Positions 40,140 to 48,643 of a stretch of 53,665 nucleotides of DNA are shown here, one piece after another. The translations under genes and the position numbers were made by a program. Numbering within the stretch: position 1 is the stretch's first letter; each line of letters begins with the position of its first letter. The stretch comes from Paludibacter sp. (lineage in GTDB: Bacteria > Bacteroidota > Bacteroidia > Bacteroidales > Paludibacteraceae), in the NCBI GenBank assembly GCA_020049515.1, contig JAIFKQ010000017.1:1-53665 (forward strand). Direction: 5' to 3'. The notes beneath the pieces were generated by a model that made no database searches, was not told where the DNA came from, and worked only from the letters and a program-made list of their open reading frames with translations.

Positions 40140-40811
40140 GTGAATAAGTACCTAGGCCATTTGATAATTTTCATATTATTTATTTCACTGAACATTCAAG
40201 CTCAAGTCGTTATAGATTCAACTCGCTTGCAAACAGACACGTTGAAAAATCAAGCAAAATTGGTATTACAATCTCAAGGTGTGAAGAAATTTACGTCCAA
40301 ATCGCCAAGTAATTTTAAACCAGATCCGCTAAAAGTAGTGTGGATGGGTGCCATAATACCTGGTTATGGTCAGATATTAAATAAAAAATACTGGAAATTG
40401 CCGTTGGTTTATGGCGGTTTTTTGGGTTTTGCCTATGCTATTTCTATGAATTCTTCACGCTATTCTACTTATACAACAGCATACAAAGATATTAATGATG
40501 CCGACCCAACAACGAATAGTTATATTTCAATTATCCCTAAAGGATATACTATTGACAATTATGGTGGTATAAGTGGCTACACCAAAATTTTGAAATCGGC
40601 ACAAGATAATTACCGTCGATATAGGGACTTAAGTATAATTATGTCAATAGGTTACTATGCTATTACACTGGTGGATGCTTATGTGGATGCTCAGTTGTAC
40701 AACTTTGATATTAGTCCTGATTTATCCTTACGCTTCGAACCTACTTTAATTGACAAAACTTATGGAATGTCCAATTCGTTTGGTATTCAATGCAGATTGA
40801 GCATAAAGTAG
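40140..40811 (+). CDS. DUF5683 family membrane protein
   Basis: A 223-residue protein with signal-like N-terminus (LGHLIIFILFISLNIQAQ). The conserved DUF5683 core is DPLKVVWMGAIIPGYGQILNKKYWKLPLVYGG, here read as residues about 61-92, with further hydrophobic segments near 165-185. The only in-frame start is GTG at 40140, 12 bp after parB; the family normally lies between parB and a lytic transglycosylase. Function unknown; a link between chromosome and envelope upkeep is only positional. Confidence 0.85.
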   Translation: MNKYLGHLIIFILFISLNIQAQVVIDSTRLQTDTLKNQAKLVLQSQGVKKFTSKSPSNFKPDPLKVVWMGAIIPGYGQILNKKYWKLPLVYGGFLGFAYAISMNSSRYSTYTTAYKDINDADPTTNSYISIIPKGYTIDNYGGISGYTKILKSAQDNYRRYRDLSIIMSIGYYAITLVDAYVDAQLYNFDISPDLSLRFEPTLIDKTYGMSNSFGIQCRLSIK

Positions 40812-40841
40812 ATTAATTTTTAAAATGAAAATATTATAACA

Positions 40842-42119
40842 ATGCGCTTTATAACCTTTTTTTCTATTACTCTAATTTTCATGTTGAGTTTTTCATCTCT
40901 TTATTCTCAAAGACTGGAAAACAAAAACACAGAAAATGGGCTTCAAAAAAATGACAGTACTGTTTCAGTTCCTTTAGAATTTGATTATACGCTCGATTAT
41001 ATGCTCCACTCATGGGTGGTTTTGCGAGCCGATACTTCCAATTGTCAATCCAAAGAAGTTCCACCTTTGGCTTCCGACTCTGTAATAAAACTTCGGTTAT
41101 CCAAAATGCCATGTTTGATGGAAATGCCCTACAATGCTACAGTTCGTTCATTTATAGATATGTACACTGTAAGAAAAAGACATCAGGTGGAGCTAATGAT
41201 GGGAATGAGCACCTATTATTTTCCAATTTTTGAGCAGGTGTTGGGAGCAAATAATTTACCACTTGAACTAAAGTATTTACCTATTATTGAATCGGCACTT
41301 AACGCCACTGCAGTATCGAGGGCAGGTGCGGCAGGATTATGGCAATTTATGATTGCTACAGGCAGAATGTATGGCTTGGAAATTAGCAGCTTAGTTGACG
41401 AACGATTGTCTCCAGTAAAGGCGACCTATGCAGCTGCTCACTTTTTGAAAGATTTATATTCCATTTACGGCGATTGGCATTTGGTAATAGCAGCCTACAA
41501 TTGTGGTCCAGGAAATGTGAATAAAGCCATACGCCGTGCTGGTGGCAAACGCGATTATTGGGCTATTTATCCTTACCTTCCAAAAGAAACAAGGGGCTAC
41601 GTTCCTATTTTTATTGCTGCCAATTATACTATCCATTATGCTCCACAACATAATTTGTGTCCAGCCATTGTAAATATGCCTGTTATTGTAGATACAGTTA
41701 TGGTGCACGAACGGATTCATTTAGAGCAAATTGCATCTGTTTTAAATCTTCCAATAGAGGAGATACGGTTGCTAAATCCACAATATCGAAAAGATATTAT
41801 ACCTGGAAATATAAAACCTTATCCTTTGTGCTTGCCGTTAAATTTTGCCAATACTTTTATTGACAAACAACAAGAAGTGATTGCATACAAAGCTGATGAG
41901 TTAGTTAACACCCGTAGGAGTGAGATTAACATTTTACAAGTAGCCACTCCTTTAGCTTCAAGTGGCTCCGAAAGAGTTACTTATCATAAAGTGAAGCGGG
42001 GACAGAATTTGGGATACATTGCTGCTAAACATGGTGTATCGGTGGCCAAATTAAAAAAATGGAACCACATTAAAGGTTCAAAAGTAACTGTTGGCCAAAG
42101 ATTGAAAATATTGAAATAA
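40842..42119 (+). CDS. Membrane-bound lytic murein transglycosylase (MltD-like) with LysM
   Basis: A 425-residue secreted murein hydrolase. A signal peptide (residues 1-22) is followed by the SLT domain (about 100-250): the catalytic glutamate is in PIIESALNATAVSRAGAAGL, then GLWQFMIATGRMYGL and VIAAYNCGPGNVNKAI. A single LysM peptidoglycan-binding domain ends the protein (about 380-425, YHKVKRGQNLGYIAAKHGVS). Fewer LysM repeats than many MltD proteins. Fourth gene of the parA unit. Confidence 0.92.
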   Translation: MRFITFFSITLIFMLSFSSLYSQRLENKNTENGLQKNDSTVSVPLEFDYTLDYMLHSWVVLRADTSNCQSKEVPPLASDSVIKLRLSKMPCLMEMPYNATVRSFIDMYTVRKRHQVELMMGMSTYYFPIFEQVLGANNLPLELKYLPIIESALNATAVSRAGAAGLWQFMIATGRMYGLEISSLVDERLSPVKATYAAAHFLKDLYSIYGDWHLVIAAYNCGPGNVNKAIRRAGGKRDYWAIYPYLPKETRGYVPIFIAANYTIHYAPQHNLCPAIVNMPVIVDTVMVHERIHLEQIASVLNLPIEEIRLLNPQYRKDIIPGNIKPYPLCLPLNFANTFIDKQQEVIAYKADELVNTRRSEINILQVATPLASSGSERVTYHKVKRGQNLGYIAAKHGVSVAKLKKWNHIKGSKVTVGQRLKILK

Positions 42120-42193
42120 CAATTCTATTAACAACAATTTCAAATTACCAAAAACAGGCTGTCATCCAATTTCTTTATTTTTTATTAAGTAAC

Positions 42194-42514
42194 ATGGAAA
42201 AACTCTTCTATTCAATATCTGAAGTGGCCGAAATGTTTGGTGTAAATCAATCAAACTTACGTTTTTGGGAAAAAGAGTTTAAACAGCTGAAACCCAAACG
42301 AAACGATAAAGCCACAAGATTTTATTCTGCCAGTGACATTCAAATCATCAAGCAAATTATTTTTCTTGTAACTGAGCAAAAACTAACCCTAGACGGTGCC
42401 AAACGTAAAATGTCGCAACGAAAAGACACAGTGGTAAAACAACAAGAAGTGGTGGAGCGACTGAAATTAATTAGAAGCGAATTGCTGGGAATATCCAATG
42501 AATTAAACGTTTAA
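42194..42514 (+). CDS. MerR family transcriptional regulator
   Basis: A 106-residue protein. The winged helix-turn-helix occupies the first 70 residues (FYSISEVAEMFGVNQSNLRF, then RFYSASDIQIIKQI), followed by a coiled-coil (about 75-105). There is no effector domain, so it probably acts as a dimer without a sensed ligand or with a partner. This small form is common beside the LysM transglycosylase in Bacteroidota. Located 74 bp downstream of it on the same strand. Confidence 0.88.
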   Translation: MEKLFYSISEVAEMFGVNQSNLRFWEKEFKQLKPKRNDKATRFYSASDIQIIKQIIFLVTEQKLTLDGAKRKMSQRKDTVVKQQEVVERLKLIRSELLGISNELNV

Positions 42515-42581
42515 CTTTCTGGCAACAATCCTAAATTACTTTTACGCATCAATTTTTCATTTAAAACAGCTGTCAATAATA

Positions 42582-43652
42582 ATGAAAACTCAATCTATTC
42601 TCTATCTGATAATTTCCCTTTTCATTTTATCATTTCTGAGTGCTTCGGCTCAGAAAAAACCTAAAAATGTGATATTCTTAATTGGCGATGGGATGGGAAT
42701 TTCACAAATATACTCGGCCATGGTAGCCAATGGAAATAAACTTGCATTGGAACGCTGTACTTATGCTGGATTTTCTAAAACCTATTCTGCCAATAATTTC
42801 ACTACCGATTCTGGTGCTGGAGGTACTGCTTTGGCCTGTGGCGTAAAAACAAAAAACGGCATGATTGGCATGAGTGCTGATTCTGTGGCGGTAGAATCTA
42901 TTTTGACATTAGCCAAAAAAAACGAATTAGCTACAGGCATTGTAGTGGCTTGTGGAGTTACACATGCTACTCCTGCGGCATATATAGCACACCAAATTAA
43001 CCGAAATATGTATGATGAAATTGCAGCAGATTATCTTAAAACAGACATAGATGTATTTATTGGCGGAGGACGTAAATATTTTGAAAATAGAGCCGATGAC
43101 CGAAATTTAACTAATGAATTAAAGGTCAAAAATTATCAGATTGCTTATAATTTAGCCGATTTAAAAACAATTAGAAATGGAAAACTAGCGGGCTTACTTT
43201 ACGAAGATCATAATCCTGCCATGCCCGAAAGAGGTAATATGCTACCCGAAAGTACAATGGCAGCCCTAGACATTTTGGACAATAATAAAAAAGGCTTTTT
43301 TCTGATGGTAGAAGGGTCGCAAATTGATTGGGCTGCGCACGACAACAATGCAAAGCAAGTGATAAAAGAAATGCTCGACTTTGACAAAACCATTGAAGTG
43401 GCTCTCAATTTCGCTCAAAAAGACGGAAATACGTTGGTCATTATTACTGCCGATCATGAAACTGGGGGAATGACCATTTTGAATGGAACTTTTGGGACGG
43501 ACGAAATGAAAGCTGCTTTTTCTTCCAAAGATCATTCAGGAATTCCAGTACCAATATTTGCTTATGGGCCTGGTGCTGAAAATTTCTCTGGATTTATGGA
43601 AAATACCTGTTTTAAAGCAAAAATTGAAAAACTGCTCAAACTTAAAAATTAA
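42582..43652 (+). CDS. Alkaline phosphatase
   Basis: A 356-residue secreted phosphomonoesterase. A Sec signal (MKTQSILYLIISLFILSF, cleavage after SASA) is followed by the metal-binding IFLIGDGMG (D36) and the nucleophile motif TDSGAGGTA (S77). The late TADHETGGM provides further metal ligands. It is shorter than E. coli PhoA (about 470) but matches compact members of the family. No Pho box was recognised. Single gene. Confidence 0.93.
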   Translation: MKTQSILYLIISLFILSFLSASAQKKPKNVIFLIGDGMGISQIYSAMVANGNKLALERCTYAGFSKTYSANNFTTDSGAGGTALACGVKTKNGMIGMSADSVAVESILTLAKKNELATGIVVACGVTHATPAAYIAHQINRNMYDEIAADYLKTDIDVFIGGGRKYFENRADDRNLTNELKVKNYQIAYNLADLKTIRNGKLAGLLYEDHNPAMPERGNMLPESTMAALDILDNNKKGFFLMVEGSQIDWAAHDNNAKQVIKEMLDFDKTIEVALNFAQKDGNTLVIITADHETGGMTILNGTFGTDEMKAAFSSKDHSGIPVPIFAYGPGAENFSGFMENTCFKAKIEKLLKLKN

Positions 43653-43762
43653 CTACCCGGCTAATAGTGGCTAAAATGGCTTTGAACACAACTCAGAAAC
43701 GTTAAAGGATCTCACCATTAAAATCAGTTTTAACCGAGTAAGAATTGTATATTATTTAGATT

Positions 43763-44065
43763 ATGGGAAAAATAGAGTCCGAGAAAAGTACTGTAACTTA
43801 CATGATTGGTCTTTATTGCCGAAAAAAACATAAACAAAACAGCTTGTGTTTGAAGTGTGAAGAACTGAAAGCTTATGCTCTACAACGATTGGGAACATGT
43901 AGCTATGGCGAGCAGAAACCTGCATGCAAAGTATGTAAAACGCATTGCTACAAAGCTACTATGCGAGAACGAATTAGGCAAGTTATGCGATTTTCGGGAC
44001 CACGAATGATATATTATTATCCGCTCGATTATGTTAGGCATTGGCTAAAAAAAAGCCCTTTGTGA
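43763..44065 (+). CDS. Nitrous oxide-stimulated promoter family protein (YgbA-like)
   Basis: A 100-residue cysteine-rich cytosolic protein. Cysteine pairs occur at YCRKKH, CLKCEEL and CSYGEQKPACKVCKTHC, the pattern of the YgbA/NO-responsive family, which probably binds metal. In enterobacteria the gene is induced by nitric oxide. It ends KKSPL, and its stop codon lies inside the left arm of the terminator that follows. Confidence 0.85.
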   Translation: MGKIESEKSTVTYMIGLYCRKKHKQNSLCLKCEELKAYALQRLGTCSYGEQKPACKVCKTHCYKATMRERIRQVMRFSGPRMIYYYPLDYVRHWLKKSPL

Positions 44066-44087
44066 TTTATTCATAAAGGGCTTTTTT
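44049..44087. terminator. Terminator overlapping the end of the YgbA-like gene
   Basis: A 13-bp stem AAAAAAGCCCTTT/AAAGGGCTTTTTT with a 13-nt loop and T6. The left arm encodes the last codons of the gene, so transcription stops within a few bases of translation end. Confidence 0.9.
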
Positions 44088-44803
44088 CATCTGGTTTGTT
44101 GATTCAAATTAAGATTATCGACTTTTTATTTTATAACATTATTCTCTGAAATTTGTCTCAAACAAAAACTAGTGTAATGCTAGGTAATTTGTGACGTATT
44201 GAATAATTATTAAGTTGTTGCTGCACAAAATCTTCAACCCGATAGCTATCGGGTCTTCAAATCTTCAAATCTTCATCCTCGATAACTATCGGAACTTCAA
44301 ATTACCACAGCACTAGCATCAAATTCTTCATCAAACTCCAATAAATTCTAAAACGTCTTTATACCCAAATCGCAGTTTAATAAACATTGAAATTAACTTA
44401 GCATACACTCACCACAATACTAAAATTAACAGCTATCAACTTCCAACTTGTCAATTAGTTGGCCTAGAAATTATCAATTTCCATTACCCAGCATTAAGGG
44501 TTTACCTTCCCTACTAAAGTAACATTACCTAGTTCAATTCCTTAGTTGAACTATGGTTTTCACCTATCATAATACACTGATATTCAGCAATTACCCTATC
44601 AAATTTACTACTATTTGCTCTAATTTTGACGTTATGAAACTCGTAATGAAATTGGACAATTTACTGTATCTACCACCCTATAAAAAAAACTAAAAAGTTC
44701 AAGAACTCTAATTATTTTTAGGGATTTGGGAAATTTAGACTAAGGGTTTGATTTCAGCACCAAGCTAGACATGCATAAGTATTAACAATAAAAAACGGCA
44801 GTT
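44066..44803. other. Intergenic region with dispersed palindromic element
   Basis: 738 bp. After the terminator it holds copy 1 of the dispersed element (44169-44316), then about 490 bp of AT-rich DNA with one small inverted repeat TAGTTCAA/TTGAACTA (44530-44553). No gene or clear promoter consensus. Confidence 0.6.
44169..44316. repeat. Dispersed palindromic element, copy 1 (MITE-like)
   Basis: 148 bp, starting CTAGTG and ending CACTAG. The subterminal TAATTTG/CAAATTA are also inverted. The centre is the perfect 18-bp palindrome ACCCGATAGCTATCGGGT (44237-44254), followed by a degenerate second copy (TCGATAACTATCGG). Shared modules with copy 2 are TTAAGTTG(T/C)TGC, the palindrome and TTCAAATTA(C/A)CACAGCACTAG. 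Confidence 0.75.
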
Positions 44804-46600
44804 ATGAAAACACTTTTTTTCACTTTCGTTCTCTTTATTTCAGTATTAGTTAGCGCTCAGACAATTCCGATGAATAACCGAGTAGAATGGGATAAGGCTG
44901 GTAATCAAAAGCTCGTATCAGACCCACAAATGGTTGTGAATGTAATGGATTTTGGGGCTCAAGCCAATGGATTTTCGGATGACAAATCAGCAATCGAAAA
45001 TGCAATTACTTCATTAAATGGGCGCTATGGTGTAGTATATTTACCTGCGGGTAATTATTTGATTCTGTCTGGATTTACGCTGCCCGATTCAGTAATTTTG
45101 CGTGGAGACGGCTCAGAACTAACACATATAAAAATAAATAGCCTCGACGATTGCTTTACTATAAGTGGCTCATCATCAAGTAAATTTACACCCGTAATAG
45201 CTGGTTTTGAGATGAATTCAAAATCAATAGTAGTTAAGAATCCATCACTCTTTTCAGTGGATAGTTATGTCGAGATTCGTCAAACTAATAGTGACTGGGA
45301 TACAAAACAAGTTTCTTGGGCCAATAAAGTGGTTGGTCAGATTTCGAAAGTGATTGAAATTGAAGGCAATATACTTACTCTTGAAGATAAATTAAGAATT
45401 AGTTTTAACGCCTCATTAAATCCAGAAATTCAGAAAATAACTCCTAGAGAACATGTTCGGGTTGAAAACTTGAGCATAGAAAGAATTAATAATTCTATAG
45501 CATCCACATCCAATATTTTTCAATTCACTTATGCTGCAAACTGCTTAATTTCGGGAGTAGAAAGCATTAAAAGTGAGGGAAGTCATGCCAAAATAAGTCT
45601 AAGCTCCCACATTGAAATTACTGGGTCGTATTTTCATCACTCATTTATGTACGATGGTGTGGGAACAAAGGGCTATGGTGTTGTATTAGATTCACATAGC
45701 AATCTATGTTTAATTACCAATAATATTTTTAGGCATCTCAGACATGCCATGATGACTAAAGATGGTGCTAATGGTAATGTGTTGGCATACAACTACTCTA
45801 CAGAGGTTTTTAGAAATGGAAAAAACGAATTTCCATCCGATTTTGGCGGTGATATTTCATTACACGGACATTACTCTTTTGCCAATCTATTTGAAGGTAA
45901 TATAGTACAAACCATACTAATAGATGAGTACTGGGGTTCTTCAGGTCCTTACAATACTTTTTTTAGAAATAGAATGGAAAAATACGGGTTCTATATGAGC
46001 ACTTCATCCACCAATAATACCAATTTTGTAGGAAATGAAACTCTCGGTAGTTTTCCTTATGGATTTTATGCAATTAGGGGAAGTGGAAATTTTATTTTTT
46101 CAAACAATCGTAATGGCGTTATAAGCCCCTCTACATCAAGCAATTTAACTGACACATCTTATTATTACAAAACAACACCATCCTATTGGGATATTCCTGA
46201 CAGATGGCCAAGTATCGGAATTCCAAACGAACTAAATCAAGGAACTATTCCTGCCAAAAACCGTTTTAATGCTGGAATCTACACTGTAGCATCGCCAAAT
46301 TTCAACTCGGGTGCAAGCAAAATTCAAAGTAATAGTACAAAGGAACTTTACCATTTAGAAGTTATTCCGAATCCAGCCAGCCAGTATGTTTTTGTAGATA
46401 TAAATTCTTCTGGAAACATGGATGCCACACTCATTTTTAGCAACTTACATGGAGAAATAATAAAGCAGGGTAATTTTTATTTTACGGAAAAAGGTATTAT
46501 TAGAAAAACAATTGATATATCGAGTTTTTCTAATGGAGTGTATTTTATGAGATTAACGACTAAAAACGGCATATATTCTCAAAAATTAATTGTTCAATAA
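44804..46600 (+). CDS. Secreted pectate-lyase-like beta-helix protein with T9SS sorting domain
   Basis: A 598-residue exported protein. A Sec signal (MKTLFFTFVLFISVLVSA) is followed by a Pectate_lyase_3-type right-handed beta helix (about 40-460), opening VMDFGAQANGFSDDKSAIENAI, the classic start of such folds, and GVVYLPAGNYLI. The C-terminal 80 residues (VIPNPASQYVFVDI to the final QKLIVQ) are a type A T9SS sorting domain, so the protein is expected on the surface or released. It may be a polysaccharide lyase or hydrolase. No catalytic residues can be assigned from reading, and no carbohydrate transport genes lie beside it. Confidence 0.88.
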   Translation: MKTLFFTFVLFISVLVSAQTIPMNNRVEWDKAGNQKLVSDPQMVVNVMDFGAQANGFSDDKSAIENAITSLNGRYGVVYLPAGNYLILSGFTLPDSVILRGDGSELTHIKINSLDDCFTISGSSSSKFTPVIAGFEMNSKSIVVKNPSLFSVDSYVEIRQTNSDWDTKQVSWANKVVGQISKVIEIEGNILTLEDKLRISFNASLNPEIQKITPREHVRVENLSIERINNSIASTSNIFQFTYAANCLISGVESIKSEGSHAKISLSSHIEITGSYFHHSFMYDGVGTKGYGVVLDSHSNLCLITNNIFRHLRHAMMTKDGANGNVLAYNYSTEVFRNGKNEFPSDFGGDISLHGHYSFANLFEGNIVQTILIDEYWGSSGPYNTFFRNRMEKYGFYMSTSSTNNTNFVGNETLGSFPYGFYAIRGSGNFIFSNNRNGVISPSTSSNLTDTSYYYKTTPSYWDIPDRWPSIGIPNELNQGTIPAKNRFNAGIYTVASPNFNSGASKIQSNSTKELYHLEVIPNPASQYVFVDINSSGNMDATLIFSNLHGEIIKQGNFYFTEKGIIRKTIDISSFSNGVYFMRLTTKNGIYSQKLIVQ

Positions 46601-46706
46601 ATTTCAATTATAAATTTATATAATGCAACATTTTATTTATTGTTGAATTTAAAACAGAACAAGTTGCGGAATCTATGATATATCAGTTTTATTCGACATT
46701 TTCAAT

Positions 46707-46714
46707 TACCTTTG
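46707..46714 (+). promoter_or_regulatory. Probable -7 box of the DEAD-box helicase gene
   Basis: TACCTTTG, an exact TANNTTTG match, 40 bp before the ATG at 46754. No clear TTG at the -33 position. Confidence 0.45.
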
Positions 46715-46753
46715 CTAAATGAAAATTATGTCCATCAATAAATCTAAAACTAT

Positions 46754-47896
46754 ATGTCATTTTCCGCTCTTGGATTGTCTCCCTCTTTGTTAAAAGCATT
46801 GGTCAATCAAAATTATTCTGAACCTTATCCTATTCAAAATGAGGTAATTCCTGCAATTTTAAAAAAACGGGATGTGCTCGGAATTGCCAAAACTGGTTCT
46901 GGAAAAACGGCCGGTTATGTGTTACCCATTCTAATGAATTTGCAAGGGAAAACAGTTACCAAAAATCGCCATGTCAACGTGTTGGTTTTGGTGCCAACGC
47001 GCGAATTGGCCATGCAAGTGAGCGAAGTTTTCATTACTTTTAGTGCTGGACTGCCCGACAGAGTTAAAACAATGGCCGTATTTGGTGGTGTTTCCATAAA
47101 TCCCCAAATGATGGCTTTGCAGGGCGTAAATATATTGGTGGCAACTCCCGGCCGCTTGTTGGAATTGGTTGAATCAAAGGCTGTTCACTTATCCGAAATA
47201 GAAACATTGGTGCTCGACGAAGCGGACAAAATGCTCAATCTTGGCTTTAGAGAAGAAATGAGTCTTATTTTTAAACTATTGCCAAAAAAAAGGCAAAACC
47301 TCTTGTTTTCAGCTACTTTAAATGATGATGTAACGCGGATAAATCAGATTTTGCTCCAAAACCCAATCGTTATTAAAATTGAACAAGAAGAAGATACTTT
47401 TGATTTGATTTCTCAACTGGGCTATTTTGTGTGTGAAGAGAAAAAAGGCCCGCTCCTACGCTATCTGATTAAAACCAACAACATGCAACAAGTGTTGGTA
47501 TTTGCCGATTCGGTTTACAAAGTAGATAATATCTCCGATAAACTGCGCAAAAATGGGATCAAAGCAGCCGCCATTCACAGCAAAAAAAGTCAGGGAGCTA
47601 GAACCGAAGCATTAAAAAAGTTCAAATCTGGCGAAGTTAACGTGCTGGTGGCTACCGATTTAATTTCGCGCGGTATTGATATTCAGTTTCTTCCCTACGT
47701 TATTAACTACGAGTTGCCTCGTTCCCCCAAAGATTATATTCACCGAATTGGCCGAACAGGGCGCGCAGAATCGCCTGGAGAGGCCATATCGCTCATCTCG
47801 CTCGAAGAACAACATCATTTTAGGATTATTCAGAAAAAAATGGGCAAATGGGTAACCATGATTGATAGCGATAAACTTGATTTACAGGGATTTTGA
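46754..47896 (+). CDS. DEAD-box RNA helicase (RhlE-like)
   Basis: A 380-residue ATP-dependent RNA helicase. Q motif (PIQ, Q28), Walker A AKTGSGKT (45-52), PTREL, TPGR, DEAD in LDEADKM, SAT, RGID and HRIGRTGR are all present. It ends 25 residues after motif VI, so it lacks the basic C-terminal tail of long RhlE/CsdA proteins and is a minimal core. Likely role in ribosome assembly or RNA turnover, often cold-induced. Single gene. Confidence 0.92.
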   Translation: MSFSALGLSPSLLKALVNQNYSEPYPIQNEVIPAILKKRDVLGIAKTGSGKTAGYVLPILMNLQGKTVTKNRHVNVLVLVPTRELAMQVSEVFITFSAGLPDRVKTMAVFGGVSINPQMMALQGVNILVATPGRLLELVESKAVHLSEIETLVLDEADKMLNLGFREEMSLIFKLLPKKRQNLLFSATLNDDVTRINQILLQNPIVIKIEQEEDTFDLISQLGYFVCEEKKGPLLRYLIKTNNMQQVLVFADSVYKVDNISDKLRKNGIKAAAIHSKKSQGARTEALKKFKSGEVNVLVATDLISRGIDIQFLPYVINYELPRSPKDYIHRIGRTGRAESPGEAISLISLEEQHHFRIIQKKMGKWVTMIDSDKLDLQGF

Positions 47897-48027
47897 GTAT
47901 TTTTTAGTATGAAAAATTCTAGGTAAAAGTGAAACCATGTTACCATACTTTTTTCGCTTATATTTTTTAAAACCGAATTTCAAATTTGGAACACAACAGA
48001 CAATTAATAATTAAAACACATTTATTT

Positions 48028-48396
48028 ATGAAATTTCTTGGAAATATAATTTGGTTGGTTTTTGGTGGCATAATCATTTCTGCCGAATACCTCATATCCA
48101 GCATTTTAATGATGCTAACCATTATCGGAATTCCTTTTGGCATACAAACATTAAAACTGGCTGTTTTGGCTTTATGGCCATTTGGTAGCGAAATTCGTGA
48201 ATCACAACATAATATGGGATGTTTGTCCACAATTATGAATGTTATTTGGTTTTTCGTAGGTGGCATTTGGATTGCTTTGACGCATCTCCTTTTCGGCGTT
48301 TTGTTTGCCATAACCATCATCGGACTACCATTTGCTATGCAACATTTTAAACTGGCTGGACTGGCGTTGACACCATTTGGGCGAGAAATAATTTAA
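48028..48396 (+). CDS. YccF domain membrane protein
   Basis: A 122-residue inner-membrane protein made of two similar halves. Each contains a GNIIWLVFGGI-like and an ITIIGIPFG-like segment (FLGNIIWLVFGG, LTIIGIPFGIQTLKLA; MNVIWFFVGGIW, ITIIGLPFAMQHFKLA), the duplicated YccF domain. The start MKFLGNII is preferred over the in-frame ATG at 47986, because it puts the first helix at the N-terminus. Function unknown. Confidence 0.88.
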   Translation: MKFLGNIIWLVFGGIIISAEYLISSILMMLTIIGIPFGIQTLKLAVLALWPFGSEIRESQHNMGCLSTIMNVIWFFVGGIWIALTHLLFGVLFAITIIGLPFAMQHFKLAGLALTPFGREII

Positions 48397-48510
48397 CTTA
48401 TTCGCACATTCCAAATTTGCATAGCAGCAGTCAACTCTTACATAATTAGCTTATAATCAATACAGTAATCCCAACAGAAGAAGTCTTTAAGGAATTAGTA
48501 GAGCTTAATG

Positions 48511-48637
48511 CTTATTTAATGTTAGGCAATTTGCGACTTAGGTATTTTTATGATTAAGTTGCTGCTTCACCTTATTTTCAACCCGATAGCTATCGGGTTG
48601 AAAATTTTCTATTTTTTTCAAATTAACACAGCACTAG
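48511..48637. repeat. Dispersed palindromic element, copy 2 (MITE-like)
   Basis: 127 bp. It carries AACCCGATAGCTATCGGGTT with flanking TTCAA/TTGAA, extending the palindrome to TTCAACCC...GGGTTGAA. The right end CACTAG matches copy 1 and stops 6 bp before the ATG of the tocopherol-cyclase-like gene, so the element supplies most of that gene's upstream region. The left end is less conserved. Confidence 0.75.
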
Positions 48638-48643
48638 TTCAAT

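Noticed and set aside
44066-44803. tRNA or small gene in the gap
   Set aside because: No tRNA T-loop or D-loop signature and only trivial reading frames were seen.
47967-48320. 117-residue minus-strand open frame
   Set aside because: Antisense to YccF; its residues mirror the YccF hydrophobic codons.
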